From: Meconema thalassinum
Taxonomy: Eukaryota; Arthropoda; Insecta; Orthoptera; Tettigoniidae
Assembly (NCBI GenBank): GCA_946902985.2
Contig: OX336388.2
Location: 131,256,346-131,320,345, forward strand
DNA: 64,000 bases
Direction of reading: 5' to 3'
Below, piece after piece: positions 1 through 11,392 of this stretch; positions within the stretch are counted from its first letter, which is position 1; each line of letters begins with the position of its first letter. The position numbers and the translations under genes were made by a program. The notes under the pieces were generated by a model that did not search any database, was not told the DNA's origin, and saw only the letters and a list, made by a program, of their open reading frames with translations.

Positions 1-654
1 ATGTAACGGTTTGACTGCCCCTTCTGTTGGGTGATAAATGTAACTGTTTACCTTTGCCTAAGCTATGTTGTTTTAATGGGCGCCAAGACCTCAACGCAAT
101 GTTGAAATCTAAATTTGTATTTAACAACGTCTAGCTCTGGTAGAACACCTTCTAGAATCTATTCACTCAGATCGTGGTATGATTTGATCATTAACCCAAC
201 AAACAATTGTATCAGGAGAAGGAATTGGTCTATATCTAATGCTACCTACTGAAAGCAAAGATTGCATTGTAAAAGAAATGAATTTATTATATAAAACAAG
301 TATAGCAAAATTAATAATAATAATAAGTTTAAAATTTAAATTGGAGCGTTGCGATTTTAATATTACCGATAGAAAATTGCGTGAAAACGGAGTCTGATAA
401 ATTATTGATTTTACTCTTATTCCCAAGCTATGAAGTTACTGAAATATGAAATATAAAACAAAGAGAAATGAGAGATTGCGTATTTCTGCGTCATTCGCGC
501 TTACCACTGGAAATTGCTAAAGCATTTCCCTCGTACTGGATGATGCTGTGTGCTTCCCACAGTCTCCTGGACGTCGTCATCTCCGTCGATATTTGATGAT
601 ATACTTGTAGATTTTGTGACTTTATGGTCCTAACAACGGAGCCATACCCTCGTA
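1..654. other. AT-rich stretch, no feature recognised
   Basis: Short open frames on both strands are AT-rich and show no recognisable domain. I see no convincing gene, repeat or RNA here. Confidence 0.5.
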
Positions 655-835
655 CAACCAAACTGGTTAAGTTTTAAACAGATAGCTCTCCACTCCCCGG
701 AACATTGGAGCGACACACACTTGCAACCGAACTAGTCAAGTCTTTCACAGATTGTCCCCCACTTCAGGGAACATCGGAGCGACTCCCGCGTGCAACCATA
801 CTCGGCAAGTTCTACACAGATTGTCCTCGTTCCAC
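655..835. repeat. 69-bp tandem repeat, about 2.6 copies
   Basis: Units start at about 655, 724 and 793, each opening with CAACC followed by an ACTGGTTAAG-like box, then CACAGATTGTCC, GGAACATCGGAGCGAC and GCGTGCAAC boxes. The spacing is 69 bases both times. The third unit is cut short. Open frames across it are by-products of the repeat. Confidence 0.7.
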
Positions 836-1538
836 GGCGCGCCGAACGATATATGCACACGTCGGCTCCCCACCTCGGTACCGACTTCCAGCTTACGTGG
901 TCTTCACTGATTGGCTGCCCCCTACGCGCTAGTTCCCCTTCTCTGGCTCATTACACACGGCGCGCGGATGATGAAGTCGATTTCCGTTCCAACTATCCGC
1001 CTTTTCTTGACGCTGCGACCCACGCTTGCGTAATACTTCTTGACAAGAATCAGCCTGTACCTGAATTTCCAGTGAGTCATGTCTCTCATAATATCCTGAC
1101 TGACGAAACTCCTTAAATTCCGTAATCACATAATTTTCTATGATATTGTCGTTCGTAATAATTTGCTTGATAGCGTTTTCTAAGACATAGAAAACCTATC
1201 TGTATGCTTATAATTTTTATAAAATGCTCCGAAAAATCTTAATAATAATTATAATAAATTAATAATAATAATAATAAATTAACATGAAAAATTCTCTTGG
1301 CTGAACAATTTTCCGCGTAAATAAATATAGAATGGCTTCCTACTGACTTATGCCAGTGGCATAAAAACCCCTCGAAAAACACGTTACAATGTTTGGGGGG
1401 AATTGTTGGAGGATAGATATATTATAGTTTGAATCTAACATAGAGTTTCTTTTATGGCCTTGTACAAAATTTTATTTTAAGAAATTCCACCAAAATCCAA
1501 TATAGAGGGATAAATGAATACAAAGTTTATCATTTTAT
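836..1538. other. No feature recognised
   Basis: Unique-looking sequence with a short AT microsatellite near 1240-1280. A minus-strand open frame at 929-1129 has no motif I recognise. Confidence 0.4.
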
Positions 1539-1539
1539 A

Positions 1540-1957
1540 TATTAAAAATATTTATGAAATCTTAAGCCAGTCCGTCTGGCCATTCTATCCGGTCGATTTC
1601 CTTCATTCTTTTTTTAAATGAAAGGTATTCATGCACAGATTTGTTATCAAGTATTACAAATCACTTACCTTCAGTCTTCCTCAAATTATTTGATTTCTTT
1701 AACTTTTTCCATCCATTTTTGCTCATTGAAGCAATCATCTTAGGCCTATATATTTAAAATATTTATGAAATCTTAAGCTAGTCCGTCCGGCCATTCTATC
1801 CGGTCGATTTCCTTCATTCTTTTTTTAAATGAAAGGTATTCATGCACAGCTTTGTTATCAAGTATTACAAATCACTTAACTTCCGCCTTTCTCAAATTAT
1901 TTGATTTTTTCAACTTTTTCCAACTTGTTATCTATTTGAAGCAATCATAGCTTTGGT
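1540..1957. repeat. 211-bp direct tandem duplication
   Basis: Two adjacent copies of about 211 bases. Shared landmarks are TTTATGAAATCTTAAGC (1551 and 1762), the CCATTCTATCCGGTCGATTT box, GAAAGGTATTCATGCACAG and a closing GAAGCAATCAT. The copies differ at scattered bases, so the duplication is not brand new. No coding content is evident. Confidence 0.85.
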
Positions 1958-2727
1958 TCTAATTGAGGTACGAAGGTCGTTTTTGTCTAAGAACACTCGG
2001 TGGATCACGCTCTTTCATTCGAGCTCATTCAAATCGGCTGATTCTGAGGAAAGTTATGAGTGGACATTTAATATTACTTCTAATTTTTCATTTTCTTGCA
2101 CCGAAAAATGAACATTGCCATAAAATTAATAGGGTAGTTTCAGATCTACTTCCAGGAACTTCTAGATTTTACACGAGTGTGAATACATTAGTATCTGAAG
2201 AAGAAAATTGAAGTTTTGCATTTTCCCACTGAATTTTTGAACAGGCTTGAGATGAGTGGTCTACTTCCCCATGTACTGACTTTGAAATAAGGTGCTATTG
2301 CAATGTTCCTTAGGAGTTTCAATGCAACTAAGATATTACTGAACCGAACGAGGCCAATAGTTAGAAAAATGTGCGACAATATCATAGATTTCTAAGTTCT
2401 AACTAGTTTGAATAGTGGGGAGCGAATACTGCTACCTCGCGGAGATTGTCACCATCTGACACTAGAATGACGGCAATTTCCTATTACAATAGCGTTTTGT
2501 ATTACAATCAACAAAGCGCATGGTCAAACGCTTTATCGAGTTGGAATCTACTTGCCCGATCCAGTTTTAGGCCTTATCCGGAGGAAAATCATTTAAAGAT
2601 GTGAAAGTAGAAATTAAACCTAAGGGTCGACCCACAGCGATTATTGTCTGGAAGGAAGTATTGTGAAATAAAGGTTATAAACTATTACATAGTGTTGTAA
2701 TTTTTAATTCCAATACTGAAAGATAAT
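1958..2727. other. No feature recognised
   Basis: Mixed AT-rich sequence. Short frames on both strands show no domain. Confidence 0.4.
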
Positions 2728-2728
2728 G

Positions 2729-2857
2729 TTGCCCCAGAGGAGTGCGTCAGGCCTCGGCAGCCGGCACAGTTCATATCCTCGCCGCTAGATGGGGGCTTCA
2801 TTCATTTCATTCCTGACCCGGTCGGAGACAGGAAGCAGGCTGTGGATTTTCATTTTT
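2729..2857 (+). repeat. SINE 3' body fragment (same family as 20712-21039)
   Basis: About 130 bases from TTGCCCCAGAGGAGTGCG through CCTCGCCGCTAGATGG to TGTGGATTTTCATTTTT closely match the 3' half of the complete SINE near 20.9 kb. The tRNA-like head is missing here, so this copy is 5'-truncated. Confidence 0.8.
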
Positions 2858-2984
2858 CACTGAAAGATACGCCCTAGTTTTTATTTATTTTTAGTTTAGT
2901 TTATTTATGCAAGTACCTTACAAGTTTTGAAATAAAGAAAAAAAAACATCAGTAAGTTTATTTTTAAGTTGCTTACTTTACATC

Positions 2985-5345
2985 TTCTATATATATAAAA
3001 ATAAATGTAACGTGATAGTTTGTCTGTGGGTATGTCTGTATGTCTCCTATGCGTTCATATACCATTCGTCCGATTGCGATGAAACTTGGGTGAGATGTTG
3101 ATTACACTCCAAGGAAGGTTTCTGACTTAGTAAATCCATTTTACAATAGGTAGCGCACGCGTAGATTCAACAAATGAGCGACGTTGCGCGAAGCATTTCA
3201 ACAAAGTCCCGTATGTGTTCATATACCATTCGTCCGATAGCGATGGAACTTGGGTGATATGTTGTGTACACTTACGTGAAGGTTTCAAAATTAGTGAATA
3301 CATTTCACAGTAGATAGCGCACAAGTAGATTCAACAAATGAGCGACGACACGCAATGCGTTTCAACAAAGTCCCGTATGCATTCATATACCATTCGTCCG
3401 ATAGCTATGAAACTTGCGTATAATGTTGTGCACACTGCAGGGAAATTTTCTGGCTTAGTACATCCACTTTACAATAGGCAGCGCACGAGTAGATTCAACA
3501 AATGAGCTACGACGCGCGAAGCATTTCAACAAAGTCACGTTTGCGTTCATATACCATTCGTCCGATAGCGATGAAACTAGGCTGAGATTTTGTGTGTACT
3601 CCAGGGAAGGTTTCTAGCTTAGTAAATCCCTTTAAAAATAGGTAGAGCACGAGTAGAATCAACAAATGAGCAACGGCGCGCGAAGCGTTTTAACAAAGTG
3701 CCATATAATTTCATATACCATTCATCCGATAGCGATGAAACTTGGGTGAGATGTTGTGTACACTCCAGGGAAGGTTTCTGGCTTAGTACATACATTTTAC
3801 AATAGGTATCGCACCAGTAGATTCAACAAATGAGCGATGACACGCGAAGCGTTTCAACAAAGTCCCGTATAAAGTCATATACCAGTCGTCTGATAGTGAT
3901 AAATGTTTGGTGAATTGTTGTGTACACTCCAGGAAAGATTTCTGGCTAAGTAAATCCATTTTACAATACGAAGCGCACGTTTATATTCAACAAATGAGTG
4001 ACTACGCGCGAAGCGTTTCGACAACGTCCCGTATACGTTCACATACCATTCATCCGATTGCGATGAAACTAGGGTGAGATGTTGTGTACACTCCAGGGAA
4101 GGTTTCTGGCTGAGTACATCCATATTACAATATGTAGCGCAAGAGTAGAATCAACAAATGAGCGACGACACGCGAAGCGTTTCAACCAAGTCCCGTATGC
4201 ATTCATGTACCATTCGTCCGTAGCTATGAAACTTGGGTGAGATGTTGTGTACACGTCATGGAAAATTTCTGGCTTAGTAAATCCACTATACAATATGCAG
4301 AGCACAGGTTGATTCAACAAATGAGGGACGACGCGCGAAGCGTTTCAGCCAAGTCCCGTATAAGGTCATATACGATTCTGCCGTTAGCGGTGAAACTTGG
4401 GTGAAATATGGTGGACACTCCAAGGAAGGTTTCTGGCTTAGTAAATACATTTCACAGTAGGTAGCACACGAGTAGATTCGACAAATGAACGACGACATGC
4501 GGAGCGTTTCAATACAGTCCCCTATGTCTTCATATCCCATTAGTCCGATAGCGATGAAACTTGGGTGAGATGTTGTGGACACTTACGTGACGGTTTCTAA
4601 CTTAGTAAATACATTTTACAGTAGGTAGCGCACGAGTAGATTCAACAAATGAGTGACGGAGCGCGAATCGTTTAAACAAAATCAGGTATGCGTTCATATA
4701 CTATTCATCCGATTGCGATGAAACATTGATCAGTTATTGTGTACCCGCCAGGGAAGGGGACTTAGTAAATCCATTTCACAATAAGTAGCGCATGAGTAGA
4801 CGCAACAAATGGGTGACGACGCGCGAAGCGTTTCAACAAAATCCCCTATTGCATTCATATAACATTCTTCGATTGCGATGAAACCTTGATGAGTTATTGT
4901 GTACACGCCAGGGAAGGGCTTCGACTTAGTAATACATTTCTCAATAGGTAGCGCACGGGTAGATTCAACAAATGAGTGACAGCGCACGAATCGTTTAAAC
5001 AAAACCCCGTATGCGTGCATATACAATTCATCCGATTGCGATGAATCATTGATGAGTTATTGTGTACACGCCAGGGAAGGGTTTCGACTTAGTAAATCCA
5101 TTTCACAACAGGTAGCGTACGAGTAGATTCAACAAATGAGTGACAGCGATGAAACTTTTGAAAGTTGTTGTGCACGCTTCCACGAATGGTTCTAAATTAG
5201 AAAATCCATTTTACGATAGCTGAGAGGCAGTTAACATGTTGTGTATCCAAAAGCACTTCAAGAAACAGAATTTCAACGCCAACACTTTCTTTGATTGGCA
5301 TTGCAACGCATGCCGGGTACAGCTTGTATATATTATATACAGTAC
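2985..5345. repeat. 164-bp satellite array, about 13 copies, in a Helitron-like frame
   Basis: The box ATACCATTCGTCCGAT recurs at 3061, 3225, 3389, 3553, 3717, 3881, 4045 and 4209 with exactly 164-base spacing, then at 162-165-base spacing to about 5023. Each unit also has GATGAAACTTGGGTGAGATG, TTTCTGGCTTAGTAAATCC, and AGTAGATTCAACAAATGAGCG followed by GCGAAGCGTTTCAAC. The left edge (TATATATAAAAATAAATGTAACGTG followed by GTCTG-rich sequence) and right edge (GCATGCCGGGTACAGCTTGTATATATTATA) resemble the termini of a dispersed non-autonomous element common in arthropods, possibly Helitron-related; that assignment is inference. Minus-strand peptides across it are artefacts of the repeat. Confidence 0.85.
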
Positions 5346-5786
5346 ATCGAGTTGAGCCTCTATGGACTGCGTGGTAACCTTCACTTTAGTGTCTAGGTCT
5401 TGTTCTTGTAACGGCTTTGACTTCTTGCCAGTATCTTCTGACCCCAGCGACGAGTGCCTGCATATGTTCTTCGGACAAGGTCCTCTCCGTCTTCCGGAAG
5501 TTGATACCATTTTAAATCCTTGGTAGTTGTTCACCAATCTTCTAAATGTGTTACTCTCAGGAATTTCTCGGTCTAGAATACTTTTTGCCTGAGATCTTTT
5601 TCGCATTCCTCAAACCATCTCGGCCTTGTTGCCTTTGACTTAACATCTTGTGATAACAATAACAAAAGAAAATCTTACTGAAGTCTTTACAAGTGCCTGA
5701 AGTCTTCAAGAACTAGGACGGGGTCGTGGACATTTCAAAACAAAACGTATTCTTCGTTTAATTACGCATATTTTTCAGAGAATTCT
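5346..5786. other. No feature recognised
   Basis: A 131-codon minus-strand frame (5211-5606) straddles the end of the satellite and this stretch. It has no recognisable domain and I do not call it a gene. Confidence 0.4.

Positions 5787-5825
<39 letters not shown>
5787..5825. repeat. (TTTC)n microsatellite
   Basis: About nine uninterrupted TTTC units. Confidence 0.95.
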
Positions 5826-5827
<2 letters not shown>

Positions 5828-6023
5828 GTTTTGCCCTCTTAGGGAGCGCGTTTGAACTTGTTGACTCGAGTTGATGGTGTTTTACTCTTTTTCTCCTACC
5901 AAAATCTCCTCATGAACTCACTATGCCCCTTCCTACGTTCTTCCGTCCATTTTTTTTCCAGTGGTCTTTTTAACCTTTTCGGTGAAATTGTAATTTGTAA
6001 CTAGAGTTCCAAAAGTCTTGCGA

Positions 6024-6155
6024 TTGGTTGGTTGGTTGGTTCTTAAGTTTAGGGGCTGCGACAAAGCGGTCATGTAGCCCCTTGTACTTTGGGTGTGTGT
6101 AGAATCTGTCTGATAACCGGTGTTAATTGTGATGACTGTATTGGTGTGTGTTATC
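6024..6155 (-). repeat. SINE-like fragment (GTAGCCCC family)
   Basis: A (TTGG)n run leads into TTTAGGGGCTGCGAC, GGTCATGTAGCCCC, TTTGGGTGTGTGTAGAA and GTCTGATAACCGGTGT. The same order of boxes recurs at about 31420-31535 and, in the opposite orientation, at about 49330-49445, 57640-57760 and 57820-57900, so it is a dispersed repeat. Confidence 0.65.
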
Positions 6156-6364
6156 TGTTTTTTTTTTAAATTCAAGTAAGGACTGCAGACTAATGCATTT
6201 TTCAAATAGTTCCTACTTTTGCCACCAAACGCCACCGTCGACGACTACTAGTTCAGAACTTAGCTACCAGACGCCACCGCAGTCGGCTCTTGGCAACAAA
6301 CGTAGGAACCTAAGAGCGTTGTTAACATTCTTAACCTATACAATTTAGCTTCACACAGGTGTAA

Positions 6365-6555
6365 TTAGTGGAAGGTTCTTTAACATGCCATAAATCTATG
6401 ACATGGGATCGCCGGCTTTACTTCCCCTCCGAAGGAAGGCATACTGAGGGATTTTTAACGCTCTTAAAAAATCCGACGACTTCGGCCGGATTTGAACCCG
6501 CGATCTTGGGCATAGAAGCTCAGCATGCTACCAACTACACCACCGAAGGTGACCA
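6365..6555 (-). repeat. tRNA-derived SINE, minus strand
   Basis: The right end reads on the minus strand as a tRNA-like head: GGTGGTGTAGTTGGTAGCATG (A-box region) and GGGTTCAAATCC (B box). The body toward 6365 carries TTTAACATGCCATAAATCTATG and CCTCCGAAGGAAGG, typical of insect SINE bodies. No clear target duplication was found. Confidence 0.65.
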
Positions 6556-6589
6556 TAAAATTTTCAGAGAATTATTATTAATTTTTTCA

Positions 6590-6700
6590 ATCTTAAAAAT
6601 CGGGACACTATTATTAATATTCGGGATGCCGGGACATGCTCCTTTAAATCAGGACTGTCCCGTTTTATTCGGGACGTATGGCCATCGTAACTATAGGCTA
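6590..6700. repeat. Possible hAT-type transposon end fragment
   Basis: The stretch has several CGGGAC and GTCCCG boxes (ATCGGGACACT, GCCGGGACATG, ACTGTCCCGTTTTATTCGGGACG) that resemble subterminal regions of hAT elements. No transposase or second end was identified. Confidence 0.3.
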
Positions 6701-6951
6701 TATAATTCGGCAGTATCAAGCTGGAAGGCTGGCCATGGGCGGCAGGTGGGCGATCGACCACCTGTTACTACGAGTACACTGTCACACGCCCTCAGCTACC
6801 TACCTGCAGTACACCAGCTGGCGCAATGCTCATGTTGCAACTAATACAGAAATACAGTATTATGAAAGGAGAACGCTGACAGCTATCAAATCCAACCCGT
6901 GAGGAAAGGCCGCCGTTGTTACTGTTAACAGGTTAAGTCGACATATAGTGG

Positions 6952-8082
6952 GGTGAGAACCACCTCCCTAACTTGCCCATGTTAAGTTTTCTAATTTTTT
7001 GGTGCAGATTACTCAAACCCTATTTGGATTATAACAATGAAATTTTCAGAGATTGTTATATGCATCTTTCTCTGTAATAATAGAAAGGATTATTTACGGG
7101 AATTGGATAGTGTTTTTTTTTTTCTTTTTTTTTCTTTTCAGAATGAAGATTTTAAAAATAGTCTACATTATTTTTTTCCAAATATTTTCTTTAAAAAACC
7201 ATAACTTTATTCTTGGGTAACATAGTAACATACTGAAAAATCCCTTCCTATTACCATTCGCAGAGGACTTATTAAGCCACAGAAAAAGTTTCACTGGCCT
7301 AGCATAAGAACTTTTCTAAAAAATGGTACCAAAGTACCCAAAAAATATACAGCTGAGAAAATTGAAGCTGAAGATTTTCAGAGTAATTTCTTACGTGTGA
7401 AGGTTCTCGGAACTTTCCTGTCCCATAATCTGGATTAATTGCAACCTCCTCAATCCTTTTAAGATTCCTCTTTATTCTCCTTCCCTTTTAGTCATCAACC
7501 ACTAATTATATAGCCTGATGAGCACAAATCAAATATGGCGACGACGTGAAATTTAAATTTTAAATATTTAAATGGACTTTTCTTGCAATTCAACCATCCG
7601 AGAGCAAGGGTGTCAGTTTCTTCGATGAACTTTGTTACATCAAAGTCTACTGATCATGGTTATGAAGTCAATATCAGGTACGTTTATGCCATGAGATGTA
7701 TAGGGAAGGGGAAAGCTGCTGGGACAAATGTTAAAAATTGAGACGGAATACAACACAGTGAATATTTTTAAAATGCTGTTTCACGGCTATCAAATTGAAA
7801 ATTGATCATTACCAAGCGGAATGGTAGTGCATTCAAAGATTTACCTCCAGTAGTTCAGAAATAATCCGCAAAAGAATGAGCCGAGGTAAACGTGTGCGTT
7901 TCTTTTCAAAGAGTAACATGATTTCAAAAAGTGTCATAACATGCACATTTTTAAGACTTTTTTTTTTCATTTTTTCAACGTATTTGAATTATCCACATAC
8001 CGGTACTGTACTAATTATTGAAAAACAATAAAGAAAACTAAATTTCGTTTTCTTTTTCACCCCAAACCAGGTGTTTCTCACC
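6952..8082. repeat. Possible 1.13-kb inverted-repeat element
   Basis: GGTGAGAACCACCT at 6952-6965 is matched in inverted orientation by AGGTGTTTCTCACC at 8069-8082 (one mismatch in 14). The interior is AT-rich and non-coding. The arms are too short to be sure; no target duplication is evident. Confidence 0.25.
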
Positions 8083-8620
8083 TTAATGTATTTACGTGAA
8101 ACAAGAGAACCTCTGCACCGATTTTATGTAGTTTTCATTGTTTCCTGTAGGTTCTTCTAGCCTCTGAAAGAATAAGCAAAAAATATCCTTTAATTGGCAA
8201 CTCCAGCTATCTGATGTGCCATCTAGCGGTCAAAATCAGAATCTTACTACGTAGGATAAATTTACCGCGTGGTGACAGTTTGTATTGTTTCTTGCATGGC
8301 TGAACAGAGCGTGTTAACTTGTTCGTGTTTTTATACTCAATTAATGAGTTTTACTCATTGTTAGAATATAAAGTGAGCAAAAGCAAAGTATATTGCTCAG
8401 ATTACGTCTGCAAGCCGATGCATAAGAGGGCTACTGATAAGTTTTCATTATATTCCAAAAGATGTAGAGAAAGGTGACGATAACGTTAACGAATAAATAC
8501 GGAGAACATGAACGAGTTGGAGTACAGTTGGTTGGACTTGGGGGTCAGTCTAACCACTTAAGGTAATAACTAACAACAACTAACAAAACTTAGCAATGTC
8601 TTCCACAACAAAATATGCTG
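8083..8620. other. No feature recognised
   Basis: AT-rich sequence with no supported gene. Confidence 0.35.
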
Positions 8621-9480
8621 TTAATAGGGTGTATCGTTACCCCTAACGATCACACATGCTTCGCAGCGACGTGGCATGCTCTTTATCAGATGGTCCAAGA
8701 GCTCTTGTGGCAGTCGATCCCATTCCTCCGAAAGGGCAATGCGAAGGTCTTGGAGGGTCCTTGGCGGAGGTTGACGGGATGCAATTCGCCTCCCCAATGG
8801 ATCCCAGGCATGTTCTATGGGATTCAGATCCGCAGATCTCGCTGGCCAGTGCAAGCGATGAATGTCTTCCCCAGCCAGATATTCATCCACCAGAGCAGCG
8901 TGTTGCGGTCGGGCATTATCGTCCATTAAGGGGAAGTCTGGACCAACCGCACCTCTGAAGAGTCGAACATGTGGTCTCAGTACCTCATCCCTGTATGTCC
9001 GAACGTTCAGTGTTCCTCGGACCACCCTTGAATATGTGCATGTCCGAACGGCCATTCAACATGATGTGCCCCACACCATGACGCCACCACCACCATACAG
9101 GTCCCGTTCCACGATGTTCCTGTGGTTGTATCGGCTACCTGGTTCTCTCTAGATTAATGTGCGACGGGAATCGTTCTGCAAACTGAAGCGGGATTCATCT
9201 GTGAAGAGCACATGCCTCCATTCATTCATGGTCAAGTTTAAACGTCGACGGCTCCACAGTAAACGGGTCCGTCTCTGTACTGGAGTGAGCGGACGCACAC
9301 CGCTGGAAGTCTGGCAAACAGCCTTGCTGTTCTGAGCCTCCGGTACCCAGTTTGACGGGAAACGGCAACCCCTAAGACGGATGCAAGCTTCGCCGACAAT
9401 TGTCTTTCAGGTGCACTCCGATTTCGTCGGGCGGTTAAGGCCAGATATCGATCATGCTGTGGGGTGGTTACTCTTGGTCG
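8621..9480 (-). pseudogene. Degenerate Tc1/mariner-family transposase
   Basis: Minus-strand remnant of a DDE transposase that would cut and paste its own element. The last 144 codons (9055-8621) keep MDDNARPQH, then DLNPIEHAWD with the catalytic Glu, and the family end SMPRRCEACV. Upstream on the same strand I read DRYLALTARRNRS (end of the DNA-binding part), VLFTDESRFSLQ with the first catalytic Asp, and GGGVMVWG, but these lie in different frames and are broken by stops. It is clearly related to the intact transposase at 52630-53655. No terminal repeats were identified, so this is an old, truncated copy. Confidence 0.85.
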
Positions 9481-9877
9481 ACCTGGTTCTGGCCTACAAG
9501 TAACACCTCCTGTGTCTCAAAATCGTCTGCAAAGCCTGGAAATGACACTTTGTAATGTTTAATCTCGTTGGAACTACTGATATCGCGCCAGGAGTTGGCA
9601 GTTGGGTTTGAACTGCAGATCTGTTCCCGCTCACTGCTTATCGCGCATTCCAAAAACATTAAATTAGTCATTACTTGCTTCACTCACTCAGCACATTCCT
9701 TCTCTCTCTGGCTGCGTGTTGTGTGCTGCGATGACAACGATTGGCATGCAGGGAGCCGATATATTTCGATCTGGAATAGGTAGACCGCGCATGCGTACTG
9801 CGAGACCCCCCCCCCCGCACCTCGTCACAGCGTGTTCAACTGCCATCTCCTGCCGCGATGACAGTACACTCTGCACC

Positions 9878-9985
9878 GTTGCCTACGCTATATACAAGGC
9901 TGGGAAATGCAAGCTGTTTTGCGCTAAAAATGAATCACCATGAAGTTCCGCCAGTGACCGCTAGGATCGCTTTGTACCACCCTAG
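9878..9985. repeat. Left inverted end of the P-element-like transposon
   Basis: The 25-base core at 9958-9982 (CCGCTAGGATCGC, then TTGTA, then CACCC) matches the reverse complement of 26013-26037 at 23 of 25 positions. An outer block at 9878-9911 (GTTGCCTACGCTATATACAAGG) matches the reverse complement of about 26078-26113. The sequence between is only loosely similar. The exact outer boundary was not resolved. Confidence 0.6.
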
Positions 9986-10056
9986 TTCCAGCATTCGCGC
10001 CAGTTTAACTCAATAGTGACACTGCAAATAGAGGTTGTTTACATGAGTATTTTTAA

Positions 10057-11392
10057 ATGGTTTATTGCTGTGTTCTGTTTTGTACGTCCCGGCAGGGAAT
10101 GTGCAAATCAGTTTCATTTCACTCGTTTCCTATCAATCAGGAATTAAGAAATAAGTGAATTAGCTGTTTCTCGACGAGGTGATAAGCCAGGTAGTGTGTC
10201 GACTCCTTCTAAAAGGTCGGCAGTTTGTAGTAGGCATTTCAGTGATGACAATTACAGTTTGAGCACAACTAGAAGATTTCTTCTGCCTAAATCCGGACCT
10301 TCAGTATTTACAGACTTCCCTCAGCACAAACAAGTGATAACTACAGCTAGGAAACCACCAAAACGACGACAGTGTCAAACTGACGACACTCTTTCATCCC
10401 AAAGAAAATGTGACTCTCCAGGAACTGTGAGTAATTTTGTCCCTATTTGTGAAGACGAGATAAATTGTAGAAGTATAGGGACACAGCTTTCACCCATTTC
10501 AAGGCCAGTTGTTAGGAAGTCTCTTCGAAAGAAACTGCGGAGTGCTACGAAAAAAAACCCTGCTAAGCGAGACGCTGTAATTCACAAGCTACGAAGAAAA
10601 CTTCATGATCTTCGGGCCGAATTGAAAAAATATAAAACTAAGAAATATGACATGAACAAGCAGCTGTCTGCAATTCAAAATGAAGCCCAACAGGGTAGCC
10701 TCAAAGTCATTTTCTTGCTCGAACAGCTGCAAGCATTTGGAAAGAAGAAATATAAGTACCAAGAAACTACAATTAAAATGTGTGTTCTTCTATCTACTAG
10801 GTCACCGACAGGCTATCGATTATTACGTGAACTAAGTATCTTGCACCTACCACATCCCAAAACTTTGAAGACATACGTAGGGTACTCGAAAGGAGAGACT
10901 GGCATCACCTCATTGATCAGAGCAAGATTGATGCAGAGGAAAAGTCACTGGAACACGAGAATGCAAATCTGGGCTCCCTTATCATTGACGAAATGGCTAT
11001 AAAGCCTAGGCTTGTGTACGATAGGAATTTAGACATGTTCTCGGCATGAGTGACGCAGACTTGACGCTCTTGGTATTGAAGACAAACTAGCCAACAAGTT
11101 ACTTTGCATTCTTTTCAAAGGACCATCTTCTTCTTACAGAATTCCTGTGTCATTTTATTTTACTTGTTCTATTTCTGGAGCGTACTTGGCAAAATTGGTA
11201 TTAGATGCTATGAAGTTAGTCGAAGAAAGTGGTTTCAGAGTGTTAAGAATTGTAACTGACAACTGTCAAGCGAATGTTTCGATGTTTGAAACGCTATGCG
11301 GGGGTCGTATAACGTATGAAATTAAACATCCTCTTGATGAAAATCGACCGCTCTTTATAAGTTTTGATCCCAGTCACATTATCAAGAATTTA
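10057..11392 (+). pseudogene. P-element/THAP9-like transposase, 5' part (THAP domain, coiled coil, start of catalytic domain)
   Basis: The start at 10057 gives a THAP zinc-finger N-terminus: CCVLFC supplies the first Cys pair, then FHSFPINQELRNK, then a TGA at 10156-10158 where the family has its invariant Trp. After a frameshift near 10170 the domain resumes with AVCSRHFSDDNY (the Cys and His of the C2CH zinc site). A basic, Lys-rich coiled-coil segment follows (about 10530-10750). The catalytic RNase H-like domain shows LIIDEMAIKPRLVYD with the first Asp, IPVSFYFT, RIVTDNCQAN with the second Asp, and FDPSHIIKNL, which runs straight into the LINE insertion. Frame changes also occur near 10900 and 11060. 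The gene is dead but very recognisable. Confidence 0.9.
11378..11392. repeat. Left 15-bp target-site duplication of LINE insertion
   Basis: ATTATCAAGAATTTA is repeated at 13328-13342 and brackets the LINE body. The transposase continues in frame from the second copy. Confidence 0.9.

Noticed and set aside
3127..5026. Series of 60-100-codon minus-strand frames with shared CATYCEM-type peptides
   Set aside because: Products of the 164-bp satellite, broken at random points.
5211..5606. 131-codon minus-strand gene
   Set aside because: No recognisable domain, starts within unrelated sequence and ends inside the satellite edge.
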